A stretch of DNA of 36,554 nt from Anaeromassilibacillus stercoravium (lineage in GTDB: Bacteria > Bacillota > Clostridia > Oscillospirales > Acutalibacteraceae). Position 1 is the stretch's first letter. Each line of letters opens with the position of its first letter. The translations under genes were made by a program, and so were the position numbers. Below, piece after piece: positions 8,253 to 17,274 of this stretch. The stretch covers positions 1-36,554 of the forward strand of contig DWYE01000077.1 in assembly GCA_019118845.1 (NCBI GenBank), written 5' to 3'. The notes beneath the pieces are model-generated. The model did not search any database. It worked only from the letters and a program-made list of their open reading frames with translations, and had not been told where the DNA came from.

Positions 8253-9437
8253 TCAGATTTCCTGTTCCTTCATTACGGCGTTCCATTGCCGCATGGCCTC
8301 CCCGTTGTGATACGTTTTGAGGGAGAGCTCTTCCCGCTTTTCCTGAAGCGCTTCACGATGGTGGCAAATCTCCTGCAAGCTATGGACGATCGCCGCTGTG
8401 GTGTTCTCGCAGACCCATCCCGCCCGATCGTCCAGGATCATCTCCTGCACGGAGGCCGTCCTTGTGGCGAGGATGGGCACGCCCAAGCATTTTGCCTCGG
8501 TAAAAACGAGGGGCGCGGCTTCATGGTAGGAGGGGAGTAAAAAGAGATCCGCCTGCTTCATAAACCGGTAGGGATTTTGCTGCATGCCGTAAAACGTGAC
8601 CCGGCCGGCAAGTCCAAGCTGTGCCGCCCGCTTTTGAAGGGCTTGCCGCCCAGCGCCATCGCCAACAATGTGATATTGGATGGGAATGCCTGCATCCACA
8701 CAGGCACGGACAGCATCCAGCGCCCGTTCAATCCCTTTTTCCTTGCTCAGCCGCGCCACAGTGATGACATGGATTTGATCGCGCGGATAGGCGACGGGGT
8801 TCTGGGAGGCCAAAGCCCGGATCTCGTGAAAGCGATGAAAATTTGATACAACAGAAACCCGGTCCCGCAAGTCTGGAAAGGCCTTGACAAATTGTTCCCG
8901 GCACCCCTTGGAACAGGCGATGATTTGATCGAATTGTCCATAGAGTTTCCCCGTGGCCGCGGTGCAGCTTCCGTTGTGCAGGACATCGGCATGCACCATC
9001 GCAATCTTTTTGGCTGCCCGGATGCGGTACAATACGATTTCATTTGTCCCTCCGTAGAACACCCGCGGCGGTTCGCTGTGCATGCAGGAGATGGCGACGT
9101 CATAGGGCCCCAGCCGTTTTTGGGCATGGGATAAAATTCGCAGAAGAAGCGAATTGCCAGTGATCCTGCATAGAGCGGCAAAAAGGGAACGGATGCAAAA
9201 GAGCAGGCGGTTTTCCCGCCACAGCTCTTTTTGACTCATACCAAGTATACGCAATATTGGGGAGCAGTGCAAGACTTGAATTCCCTTTGGGAGCTGCGCT
9301 TTGTATTCGCCGGTATCGCTCATGAGCAGCAGCGTGACCGCATATTGGCCTTTGATGTGGGAGAGCAGGCTCAAAAGGCTTTTTTGAATGCCGCCGCTAT
9401 GTAGGTTATTGTTGACGAAGATCAGCCGTTTTTTCAC
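8253..9437 (-). CDS. Glycosyltransferase, GT-B fold, family 4-like
   Basis: About 394 residues. The N-terminal half begins KKRLIFVNNNLHSGGIQKSL (acceptor domain). The C-terminal half has VARLSKEKGIERAL, GDGAGRQAL and the nucleotide-sugar motif LLPSYHEAAPLVFTEAKCLGVP, typical of GT4 retaining enzymes. I chose the GTG at 9437, which follows GAGGGGG by six bases. The longer frame to 9464 starts with a TTG that has no RBS and lies deeper inside the preceding gene. Even so the gene overlaps the previous coding sequence by 32 bp. It is a cytoplasmic, membrane-associated repeat-unit assembly enzyme; sugar specificity cannot be read. Confidence 0.85.
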   Translation of the reverse strand: MKKRLIFVNNNLHSGGIQKSLLSLLSHIKGQYAVTLLLMSDTGEYKAQLPKGIQVLHCSPILRILGMSQKELWRENRLLFCIRSLFAALCRITGNSLLLRILSHAQKRLGPYDVAISCMHSEPPRVFYGGTNEIVLYRIRAAKKIAMVHADVLHNGSCTAATGKLYGQFDQIIACSKGCREQFVKAFPDLRDRVSVVSNFHRFHEIRALASQNPVAYPRDQIHVITVARLSKEKGIERALDAVRACVDAGIPIQYHIVGDGAGRQALQKRAAQLGLAGRVTFYGMQQNPYRFMKQADLFLLPSYHEAAPLVFTEAKCLGVPILATRTASVQEMILDDRAGWVCENTTAAIVHSLQEICHHREALQEKREELSLKTYHNGEAMRQWNAVMKEQEI

Positions 9438-10239
9438 ATGGGACCCCCTCAGAGTACTTTCCAAGATATTCCTGTATGCCGCCCTTCATGGCATGATATG
9501 CCTTCCAAAAAGGAAGGCCATCGGTCCGGAAGGAGGGATGCCGGATCAAAAAGACCAGGCAGAACGGTTTTGCCAACCGCGGGAAAAGATGGGCGAACAA
9601 GGCGCCTTTGTCGTGAAAGAATTTTTGTGTATATCCGTGAAACCAGGTGGAATCCTGGTGGGAAACTTCGCCTAAAAAGATGGGGCATGCATAAATTTTG
9701 AGGCCATGCCGGAGACAGTCGTGCAAAAAGATGCAGTCCTCCCCGGAGCCATAACGGGCGCCACCGCCAAACAGAAGAGAGAAAGCGATGTTGGCGCGGC
9801 GGACGCGCTCGGTACGGACCGCGATCCGATAGGTCCCATAGCGGAGCGAGTTGTACCAGCGGACCCGTTTCCATTTCGGGATGATATACTCCTCGCGCGT
9901 CTTATTTTTGCAGTGAAAATTAAAAAGGAGGACGTCCGCCTCCGGGTGTTTGGAGAATTCCGTGAGAATTTTTTCCGCATAGTGGTCATCATAGCGGACA
10001 TCGTCATCCGCAAACAGGCAAATATCCGCATCGGCGCGCATCCAGATGTGGTTCCGGTTTAAGCCCACCCCTCGTTCCCGGTAGGAATAAATCTGGACGT
10101 CATACCCGTGGAAAGAGAATGTTTCCACCTCGTATCGGCCGCATTGATTTCCGATGATGGCGTCGCTGCGGATTTGCATTTGGTCCAGCAGGCGATGGCC
10201 GCTTTGTCCCTGTGTGGCGATGAGAACTTGTAACCGCAT
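9406..10239 (-). CDS. GT-A type glycosyltransferase family protein
   Basis: The 277-residue protein has a GT-A-like core with an acidic metal-binding triad (FADDDVRYDD, about residues 76-85) and a later GSGEDCIFLHDCL motif with the catalytic-type ED. The N-terminus lacks the classic SIIVPVYN of GT2 and reads VLIATQGQSGHRL, so it belongs to a divergent subgroup. AAAGGAGG stands six bases before the ATG. It overlaps the GT4 gene and follows a GT2 gene by 11 bp within the same operon. Its role as a repeat-unit transferase is inferred from fold and context. Confidence 0.75.
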   Translation of the reverse strand: MRLQVLIATQGQSGHRLLDQMQIRSDAIIGNQCGRYEVETFSFHGYDVQIYSYRERGVGLNRNHIWMRADADICLFADDDVRYDDHYAEKILTEFSKHPEADVLLFNFHCKNKTREEYIIPKWKRVRWYNSLRYGTYRIAVRTERVRRANIAFSLLFGGGARYGSGEDCIFLHDCLRHGLKIYACPIFLGEVSHQDSTWFHGYTQKFFHDKGALFAHLFPRLAKPFCLVFLIRHPSFRTDGLPFWKAYHAMKGGIQEYLGKYSEGVPCEKTADLRQQ

Positions 10240-10250
10240 GGAAACCTCCT

Positions 10251-11066
10251 TTATTCTTGCAACAGCCGCCGAAGCTTATGAATGGTGAGCATCAGCGGGC
10301 GAAGATACGTTTTCAACCGGTTTGGAAAGGAATCCATTCCCCAGACGCGCAGCTTTTCCAGGAGATAGCCCGAGAGCTGTAGATTTGCCCGGTATTTGTC
10401 GAGCAACCCCAGGCCGCGCCGGGTCAACCCAGTTGGCGTTTGGACATAAAAATAGACGGCGTCCATGCTCAACAATACACTCTGCGCCCGGGTATAGACT
10501 TCCAGGGAGAAGGCGGCGTCCTCCGCTGTCTTCATGCCGGTGGGGAAGGTCAAGCCGGCGAGCAGTTCACGCGGATACAGGGTGGCCCAGACCGCGTTAA
10601 AGCGGATGGACGAGAGAAAGTACGGATAAATTTGCTCTGTAAACGCAGCCTTTGGCAGGAAAACTTCCTCCGTGAACGAGTCGATCGGTTCCTGGATGCG
10701 CCCGTCCGGATAGACCAGCTGGTAAGAAAAGCGGACAAGGTCCGCGCCGCTCTCCCGCTGCTTTTGGACAACGCGTTCCACACAATCGCACCCGAGAAAA
10801 TCGTCTGCATCCACGAAGAGGAGAAAGTCGCCGGCCGCCCGTTGCAGGCCCATGTTCCGGGCAGCAGCTACGCCGCTGTGCGTTTGGCAAAGAAGGTGAA
10901 TCCGTCCGCGGTACGGTTCCAATACCGATCTGGTCCTGTCGGAGGAACCGTCGTCAATCACGAGAATTTCCAAACAAGGATAGGTTTGCGCCAATAAGCT
11001 GTCCAAGCACCGGGCGATGGTGGCTTCCCCGTTATAGACCGGGACGATGATGGATACCTTTTTCAA
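10251..11066 (-). CDS. Family 2 glycosyltransferase
   Basis: The 271-residue protein opens with KKVSIIVPVYNGEATI and has the donor-binding IDDGSSD and the DXD-type motif LFVDADDF, diagnostic of inverting GT2 enzymes. The start is a TTG at 11066, eight bases after GGAGG. It overlaps the stop of the polymerase gene (ATTGA), so translation is coupled. It would add one sugar to the lipid-linked repeat unit. No transmembrane segments are obvious. Confidence 0.88.
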   Translation of the reverse strand: MKKVSIIVPVYNGEATIARCLDSLLAQTYPCLEILVIDDGSSDRTRSVLEPYRGRIHLLCQTHSGVAAARNMGLQRAAGDFLLFVDADDFLGCDCVERVVQKQRESGADLVRFSYQLVYPDGRIQEPIDSFTEEVFLPKAAFTEQIYPYFLSSIRFNAVWATLYPRELLAGLTFPTGMKTAEDAAFSLEVYTRAQSVLLSMDAVYFYVQTPTGLTRRGLGLLDKYRANLQLSGYLLEKLRVWGMDSFPNRLKTYLRPLMLTIHKLRRLLQE

Positions 11067-12331
11067 TCCCCTTCCTCCTTTCGAAGAGGTTCTCGACTTG
11101 GCAGGAAAGGCTGGGACAACAATGTACCGCCTTTCTGGAGATCAGCCATTTCCGGCGGGGCAAAGCTCATGGCGCACATCATAAAGACATTCAAATACTG
11201 CTTATGCGTGTAAAGACTCAGGGACAGAGAAAAGCCCCATACGGCGACCAATCCGCAGGAAAATAGTGGATTCCTGCGAAGATTGCGAAAGAAACACGCC
11301 CCCATCAAAGCGGCGTACAAGAACAGGCCGATCAACCCTTGATCGAACAAGGTTTGAATCCATTGGTTGTGCGCATAGGTATTTTGGAATCCGGCGGCCG
11401 TCATGTGCGGGATGGTTGAGCAGATGCCGAAACCATGTATCAGGGAAGAGGCGTCGGAACACACCTGGGTGAGCAGATAGGACCAGATGGGGAACCGTCC
11501 GCTGCCTTGATCCTCCCAGATTTGCGCGGGACTATAGCGCTGCCGTACAGCCTCGGGGAGAAGGGGCAACACGATAAAAAGAATGACCAGCGCGACCAGA
11601 AGCAATAGCAATAGTGCGGAGAGCCTTGCCTTGGGACTGCGTATAGCGAGAAAAATAAACGCCAACACTCCGGCCAAGATCGCGGCGAGTCCGCCGCGGG
11701 AGCCGGTGCGGAGAATGGCATAGAACACCAGAATCAAATAGGGAACGGTTAAAAACCGGAATTTGGTTTTCCGGGTCAACGGTTCCAGAGCGAACAGCAC
11801 GGGAAAGATAAAGTACATACAGAAAAAATTGGGGTCCTCTTCGGAGCCGAGCACCACGATGACGGTCCGGCCGCCGTCGATGGTTTTCTCGCTGAACAGG
11901 CAAAGGAGCATACAAATCAGCCCCACCAACAGCCAGATCCGGGAGAAGAGACGGCGCTCCGCCTGGTTGTAGACGCGGCACGTCGCCAGCAGGGTGACAA
12001 GCAGCGCAAGCGCGACGTCTTTGACGACGGTTGTACTTTCCGGACCGCGGTAGAAGAGAAGGGTTCCCGCCATAAACAGGAGCTGCAATGTGTAGAACAG
12101 GTGCACACTGTTCAGGCATATTTTGCGGCTTTGGGGCAGAAGCCGGTACAGCGCCAGAAAACCGGCGATGGGAAATGTAACGGCCTTCAAAGCGGACATG
12201 CCGGGAAGCAGCGTGATAAAGGTGAGTGGAAGGCAGAGATAATAAAGGCCGACCAGCCAAGCGTCTGCATGAATGGTCTCAGCCTCCTTTTGAACGTCTT
12301 TTCCCGTTTGGTAGAGAGGTTCCATTTGCAT
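11063..12331 (-). CDS. wzy: O-antigen polymerase/ligase-like membrane protein (Wzy type)
   Basis: About 422 residues with ten or more hydrophobic segments and the characteristic periplasmic-loop start RTGSRGGLAAILAGVLAF seen in Wzy/WaaL-family proteins. In a Wzx/Wzy pathway it would polymerise repeat units on the outer face of the membrane. The ATG at 12331 (MQMEPLYQ) lies three bases beyond the flippase stop and 12 bases after GGAGG, which is rather long spacing; the ATG at 12325 is an alternative. The longer frame up to 12454 lies inside the flippase gene and is rejected. Symbol assigned by function, not close homology. Confidence 0.8.
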   Translation of the reverse strand: MQMEPLYQTGKDVQKEAETIHADAWLVGLYYLCLPLTFITLLPGMSALKAVTFPIAGFLALYRLLPQSRKICLNSVHLFYTLQLLFMAGTLLFYRGPESTTVVKDVALALLVTLLATCRVYNQAERRLFSRIWLLVGLICMLLCLFSEKTIDGGRTVIVVLGSEEDPNFFCMYFIFPVLFALEPLTRKTKFRFLTVPYLILVFYAILRTGSRGGLAAILAGVLAFIFLAIRSPKARLSALLLLLLVALVILFIVLPLLPEAVRQRYSPAQIWEDQGSGRFPIWSYLLTQVCSDASSLIHGFGICSTIPHMTAAGFQNTYAHNQWIQTLFDQGLIGLFLYAALMGACFFRNLRRNPLFSCGLVAVWGFSLSLSLYTHKQYLNVFMMCAMSFAPPEMADLQKGGTLLSQPFLPSREPLRKEEGD

Positions 12332-12333
12332 GT

Positions 12334-13893
12334 TCAGGCCATTCCTCCTTTTTCGCCGGTTGCTCGGGATTTGTTGGATTTGTAGCGGTTCCTTGAATCG
12401 TAGAAGACCTGCCGTAGGGCGTGAAAGGAATCGGTCCGGCAGAATAGGAGCCAATTGCTTCCCAGGGAAAAGCCAGCGGCAAGGAATCCCTTGAGCACAA
12501 AGTCAGCGATTGCAACGCCGGTGGCGATCCAGCTACAAAGCCCATAGGCACAGCCGGTCAATGCCAGGGTGAGCGCCAGATAGAGTCCCAATTGCAGAAA
12601 GAGTTTTCTGCATGGCCTGTGAAGGAAACGGCGATAGAACAAAAGAATTTTTAGGACAAACTGGATGGCATATGTACAGGTCGTCCCGATCAAAATGCCC
12701 AACATACCGATTTCCTTTCCCAGAACGAAGGAAACCACCAAATTGACAGTGGAACCGGCGATTGAGATGTATTTGTCCCGTTTGAACAGACCGGAGGCGC
12801 TGAGCATGTTCCAGACAGGGATGCGCATGGTCGCCAAGAAAAAGTTGAGTACACAGACGCATACTACAGGGAAATCCAGCACCATCTCATTGCCGAATAC
12901 AAGCGCGATAAATGGGTCCAGAAGGCAAAGGAGGCAGGTGCAGCAAAACGACGCAATCCCATACATCAGAAACAGCAACCGCCGCAGCACAGCATCCACA
13001 TGCGCTTTTGACCCGGTGGCCAGCAAATTCCCGATGCTGCCGCTCATCGCCGCGGAGAGCTGGTTGACCACATTGGTCAGCGTATTGAGAACAATGGTGT
13101 AGTTGGAATAGAGCCCCACCTGGATGGTGCCTACCAGTGCGGAGATCAGGAGGTTATCCGTTGAGCTGGTGATGGTCCACGAGAGCTTCCCAATAAACAG
13201 GTCGCGCACATTGCGGAAAATCTTTTTCCGGCGTTCTCTAGGAAGCTGCGCGCGGGAGCGGAGAAGTTCGGGGTACAGCCGGTCCACCCGCCGCGAAAGA
13301 GCGAGGTTATTCAAAATGCCGGTGATCAAAAGGAAGAACAGGTAACAAAGCAGTTCACGGGTTAGAAGCAGCACGGCAATGCCGCCAATCACGGAAACGA
13401 TCCGAAAGACCAGATCTACAATGGTAATGACATATTGCTTTTGATCGGCGGAAAGAAGGGACCGCTTGTACGAGAAGAGATAGGACGACGCGGTCTGCGC
13501 CAAAAAGAGCAGAAACACCGCCGTCACATAGGATTGGCTGTAGTGCACGCCGTTCACCAGATACGGAAGAAACGGAACCAGCAACAGGCCCGCGCCTGTC
13601 ATCACCAAGGCGATGCCCCGGTAGACGTTCCGATAGAACCGCATCAAGCGGCAGATTTCTTCCCAATCCCCGTTGGCCAGCGGTGTGTACATGTGGTAGA
13701 TGATCACAGAACCGACGCCCATCTCTGTAAGAGAGAGCAGGGAAAGGACGTTGGTCATCAGGCCGTTGAGCCCAACGCCGCTGACGCCGATGGTCTGAAG
13801 CATCACTCTGCGGGACAAAAGCCCCAACACGCAGAGGACGGCCTGCTGCAAGATTCCCCAGAGCGCATTCCGAATGGTGGCTTGTGTCCGCAT
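12334..13893 (-). CDS. wzx: Polysaccharide flippase (Wzx type, MOP superfamily)
   Basis: The 519-residue protein has about 12-14 hydrophobic segments and begins RNALWGILQQAVLCVLGLLSRRVM, then TIGVSGVGLNGL, typical of oligosaccharide flippases in Gram-positive capsule loci. It would turn lipid-linked repeat units across the membrane. The ATG at 13893 follows GGAGGG by five bases. The neighbours are the polymerase downstream and a GT2 upstream. No frameshift is seen. Confidence 0.88.
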   Translation of the reverse strand: MRTQATIRNALWGILQQAVLCVLGLLSRRVMLQTIGVSGVGLNGLMTNVLSLLSLTEMGVGSVIIYHMYTPLANGDWEEICRLMRFYRNVYRGIALVMTGAGLLLVPFLPYLVNGVHYSQSYVTAVFLLFLAQTASSYLFSYKRSLLSADQKQYVITIVDLVFRIVSVIGGIAVLLLTRELLCYLFFLLITGILNNLALSRRVDRLYPELLRSRAQLPRERRKKIFRNVRDLFIGKLSWTITSSTDNLLISALVGTIQVGLYSNYTIVLNTLTNVVNQLSAAMSGSIGNLLATGSKAHVDAVLRRLLFLMYGIASFCCTCLLCLLDPFIALVFGNEMVLDFPVVCVCVLNFFLATMRIPVWNMLSASGLFKRDKYISIAGSTVNLVVSFVLGKEIGMLGILIGTTCTYAIQFVLKILLFYRRFLHRPCRKLFLQLGLYLALTLALTGCAYGLCSWIATGVAIADFVLKGFLAAGFSLGSNWLLFCRTDSFHALRQVFYDSRNRYKSNKSRATGEKGGMA

Positions 13894-13908
13894 GCTGTCC
13901 CTCCGTGT

Positions 13909-14934
13909 TCAGTCGTTTCGGTGTTTCCAGGTGAAATACCACATCCGCAGATAAAGCCTTCCATACTGCTTTTTACACATATACCGGTAAACAGCGGAGG
14001 TTTCGCCGAAATCCCGGGTGGGAAGATCGTCCAGAAAGGCCTGCACGATTTCTTTCATCCGGGCGTATCGCTGCCGGTGCGAGCGTTTTCCATGGGGGTT
14101 AAAGAGAAACCAAATGCTCTGGAAGGTTTTATAGTAGTAATCCTGGAAGAGTTTTTCGCGTACACGCTGGTTTTCTGGGTTCCAACCGAGTACCAGCTCG
14201 ATGATCCGGCGGGAAGAGCGCTGGATGATTGGAAAGTAATCATACGTCACCTTTTGAAAAAGCCGCGCGTGGTCGTTGGCGAAATAGCGGTATAAAATAT
14301 CGGGGATGAAATAGACGTCCTTCATGACGGCGGCATATTCCGCAAGGAAGACTTCGTCCTGGTTGCGGCGAAGGTCGGGAAACCGCACGCCGTGCTTCCG
14401 CACCGTTTCCGCGCGGAACAGTTTAAAGCATGCGGATTGAAAGATCCCCTGTTCCCCGAACATGAACATGTGCGGGTAAAAATCGTTGCGCACCTGTTCA
14501 CCAGTTCGGTAGAGGTGGTCCGCCTTTGGGATCACGCGTTGGTTTTTGTTGTGGTCGTCCACGGCGAATCCGCCGGACACCAGATCGGCGCCGGTTTCCT
14601 CCGCTGCTTTTACAAGCAGGGAAATCGCGTTTGGAACAAGATAATCGTCTATATCGAAAAAGTGGAAATAATCGCCCCGGGCCAAATCCATTCCCAAATT
14701 GCGGGCGGGGCCTGCTCCACGGTTGGCGGTGTGATAAACGCGGATGCGGTTGTCCCGGCCCGCTTCGCGTTCGCAGGCCGCGCCGCTGCCGTCGGTCGAA
14801 CCATCGTCGATCAAAATCAGCTCGATGTTTGGATAGGTCTGCTCCTTCAGGCATTGGACACCGGAAGCGACAAACGCCTCCATGTTGTAGACAGGGACAA
14901 TGATGCTCACCTGTTTCGTTGAAACCGCCTCCAT
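13909..14934 (-). CDS. Family 2 glycosyltransferase
   Basis: The 341-residue protein has a complete GT2 domain (QVSIIVPVYNMEAF, IDDGSTDGSG, NRGAGPARN, FFDIDDYL). A basic C-terminal region ends YLRMWYFTWKHRND and could associate with the membrane. Its start overlaps the end of the preceding GT2 gene by 28 bp; the only RBS is a weak AAGGA nine bases upstream, so coupling is likely. Together with the next two GT2-type genes it would decide repeat-unit composition. Confidence 0.87.
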   Translation of the reverse strand: MEAVSTKQVSIIVPVYNMEAFVASGVQCLKEQTYPNIELILIDDGSTDGSGAACEREAGRDNRIRVYHTANRGAGPARNLGMDLARGDYFHFFDIDDYLVPNAISLLVKAAEETGADLVSGGFAVDDHNKNQRVIPKADHLYRTGEQVRNDFYPHMFMFGEQGIFQSACFKLFRAETVRKHGVRFPDLRRNQDEVFLAEYAAVMKDVYFIPDILYRYFANDHARLFQKVTYDYFPIIQRSSRRIIELVLGWNPENQRVREKLFQDYYYKTFQSIWFLFNPHGKRSHRQRYARMKEIVQAFLDDLPTRDFGETSAVYRYMCKKQYGRLYLRMWYFTWKHRND

Positions 14935-16037
14935 AAAAACCGGTCCTTCAAAAGGTCCTTCCGATGCATAGTGCCGCCGTATACCCGAAGGCCCCAGGGG
15001 TGCCGGTAGGCAAAGTTTAGAAGGGCAAACCGCCTTTTCCGCGCGCAGTTTAAGAGGAATTGCCGTTCGAGCCAGTAGTCGTCCAAGTTCAGGTGTGCAA
15101 GGCTATAGGCGAAGAGCGGCTGTTTTAGAAGTGCTTGAAAGGCTGCCCGGCGTTGGCGCAGGGGCAGGGGGTTGTCCGGATGGAAGACATGGAGCCGCAT
15201 GGCGTCCAACAGAATCCCGATCACGCGGTAGCGGTAAAAGGCATCCAAGACATCCGCCCTTCCCGGGAAGAGGGCATCGATATGCGCAAGATTGCGCTGC
15301 ATCAGGAGTTCCATTCCGGGAAGGAAATCGGGGTGGTACCGGTTGCAGATGGAGCGCGGATGCGTTCGGTAGTAATACATCACTGTGGGAATATATGCGG
15401 CGGACCGGCAGGCGTGGTAAACCAGGGTGTTGAATAGGACGTCCTGGGATTTCTGCTGGCGCTCCGGAAACCACAACTGCTGTTCCAACAAAAAATCCCG
15501 CCGGTAGGCCTTTGCCCAGACAGAGGTATGGCGCACCTGCTGGAGGAGTGTATCTGGCAACTGGCAAGGGGCGCCGGACGCGCAGGAGATGCAATAGGCT
15601 TCCAATACCTTTTGGGAAAGTTCCACGATGCGATTTTCCCCGCGGGGAACGGGTTGGGGCTTCCCGTGTTCGTACCCAGCGTAGCGGAAGAAGATAACGT
15701 CATAAAGGTGCTCTGGCAAAGACCGTGCGACCTCCGAAAACCAATCCGGCAGTTCGTCGTCTCCATCGACAAAGAACACCCACCGGCCCGCAGCTTCCCG
15801 GAGAATGGTATTGCGCACTTCGCAAATGCCCCGGTTTTCCGGAAAATGGATGGCGCGGACAAATGGGCTTTGCCCCGCGTATGCATCGCAGACCTCTCCG
15901 GACCCGTCACTGGAACCGTCGTCCACCAGGAGGATTTCGATTTCCTCCGACGCCTGCTTGCACACGCTGCCGAGGCAGGCGCACAGATATTCCCGGACGT
16001 TGTAGACGGCAACGCCTATGCTGACCAGCGGCCCCAT
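14907..16037 (-). CDS. Family 2 glycosyltransferase
   Basis: The 376-residue protein starts MGPLVSIGVAVYNVREYL and has LLVDDGSSDGSG, RGICEVRN and FFVDGDDELPDWF, the standard GT2 donor-binding and DXD positions. The C-terminal 150 residues are helical and basic, as in wall- and capsule-polysaccharide transferases. AAGGAGG precedes the ATG. It lies between the TagB-like gene (59 bp gap) and the overlapping GT2 gene. Confidence 0.87.
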   Translation of the reverse strand: MGPLVSIGVAVYNVREYLCACLGSVCKQASEEIEILLVDDGSSDGSGEVCDAYAGQSPFVRAIHFPENRGICEVRNTILREAAGRWVFFVDGDDELPDWFSEVARSLPEHLYDVIFFRYAGYEHGKPQPVPRGENRIVELSQKVLEAYCISCASGAPCQLPDTLLQQVRHTSVWAKAYRRDFLLEQQLWFPERQQKSQDVLFNTLVYHACRSAAYIPTVMYYYRTHPRSICNRYHPDFLPGMELLMQRNLAHIDALFPGRADVLDAFYRYRVIGILLDAMRLHVFHPDNPLPLRQRRAAFQALLKQPLFAYSLAHLNLDDYWLERQFLLNCARKRRFALLNFAYRHPWGLRVYGGTMHRKDLLKDRFLWRRFQRNR

Positions 16038-16096
16038 GGATTTCCCTCCTTTGGCCGGACTTAAAAACCAATACCCTGCAATTGTTGGAAAGATCT

Positions 16097-17266
16097 CTAC
16101 AGAAGCGCACGGATGGCAGAAACGGTGCGGGAACAGTGGTCGGTGCGGCGGGGTGGAAAGAACCCTTTGGCGCGCGCTCGATAGAGGGCGGGAACCCGCA
16201 TGTTGTCCGCCAAGCGCTCCTTGATAAATTGCAGGACTTCATCGGGATTTCGGCAGACCGGGCCAAATCCGTCCTCCTCGAGATCGAAATAACCGCGCTG
16301 GTAATGGGTGGCGAAAAAATACGCCTCATCGAAGGCGTAATAGGCGAGCGGCTTTCCCAGGTAGGCAAAGTCGAAGAAGATGCTGGAATAATCCGTGATA
16401 AGGAGTTTGGATTCCAGCAGGAGCTGTTGGACATTCTGTGTGTTTGTAGCTTGGATTTTTATGCGGGGATGGACGCTGGAAAAGCAAGCGGCAAAGCGCT
16501 GCATTTCCGGATGAAGCTGGACGAGCAGCGTATAGTGATACTGCTCCAGCAATTCAGCCATCTGTGGATGCCGCAGGAGGGAATCGAAAAAATGGAAGTA
16601 CGCGCTGGCTTGAAAGGCCTCCCGGCTGCAATCCCGCAGGGCAGCGCGCCAGGTGGGGAGGATGAGAATCTGCCGCTTCTCCGTGTGTTCCTGAAATAGA
16701 TGGTCGTAGCGGCACAGGCCGATCGGCTGCACAACGCCCTGGGGATGCCCGTAGTGGTCTAAAATCGCTTGATATTCCCGCCCCGCGCTGCAAACAAACA
16801 GGTTCACGCGGATACGGGGATAGTACAGCGTTGGAATGTGGTTGAAAAGGATTCCGTGTTGAAGGAACACTTTGCGGCCGGGCACCAGCCTGTGGGAATC
16901 CAGCATTGTAAACAGATACATATGGGGAGAATAGCCCATGATGTGGGTACTGATTTTTACCTTTGCGCAGGCAAATGCCAGATAATGCGAAAAGCTGCCC
17001 GGCTCGATTGCCTTTCCCAACCGAATAATGTTTCCATAGTCCGGGGATGCACGGCCGATCAGATAGGCGGCATGGATCTCCGGATGCTTCTGCCGGATAA
17101 ATTGAAAGAGAAAAAATGCGTTGTCCTGGGCGTCATATCCGCGCTCTGCGAAGAGCCAGAGATTCCTGTATGCGGGTGTATGACGGGCAAATATTCCAAT
17201 GAGCAGCGCTAAGGCGTATCGGAGAAGCATCCCGGCATAGCGGATGTAGCGGCAGAATCGTTTCAT
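16097..17266 (-). CDS. CDP-glycerol glycerophosphotransferase-family protein (TagB/TagF-like)
   Basis: About 389 residues. The N-terminus has one or two hydrophobic segments (YALALLIGIFA). Family hallmarks follow: VFLQHGILF with its histidine, and LLITDYSSIFFDFAYLGKPL with the DYSS donor-binding motif. Enzymes of this family transfer polyol-phosphate from CDP-linked donors, as in teichoic acids. Here it may add a phosphopolyol branch, or it may be one of the family members acting as sugar transferases. The ATG at 17266 follows GAGGG by five bases. The in-frame ATG at 17278 overlaps the previous stop but has no RBS of its own. No CDP-glycerol synthesis gene is in the element. Confidence 0.85.
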   Translation of the reverse strand: MKRFCRYIRYAGMLLRYALALLIGIFARHTPAYRNLWLFAERGYDAQDNAFFLFQFIRQKHPEIHAAYLIGRASPDYGNIIRLGKAIEPGSFSHYLAFACAKVKISTHIMGYSPHMYLFTMLDSHRLVPGRKVFLQHGILFNHIPTLYYPRIRVNLFVCSAGREYQAILDHYGHPQGVVQPIGLCRYDHLFQEHTEKRQILILPTWRAALRDCSREAFQASAYFHFFDSLLRHPQMAELLEQYHYTLLVQLHPEMQRFAACFSSVHPRIKIQATNTQNVQQLLLESKLLITDYSSIFFDFAYLGKPLAYYAFDEAYFFATHYQRGYFDLEEDGFGPVCRNPDEVLQFIKERLADNMRVPALYRARAKGFFPPRRTDHCSRTVSAIRALL

Positions 17267-17274
17267 AGGGTCCC

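Noticed and set aside
16082..16699. 205-residue plus-strand frame
   Set aside because: It is antisense to the TagB-like gene and has no family likeness. The same holds for the other long plus-strand frames within 6,900-18,000.
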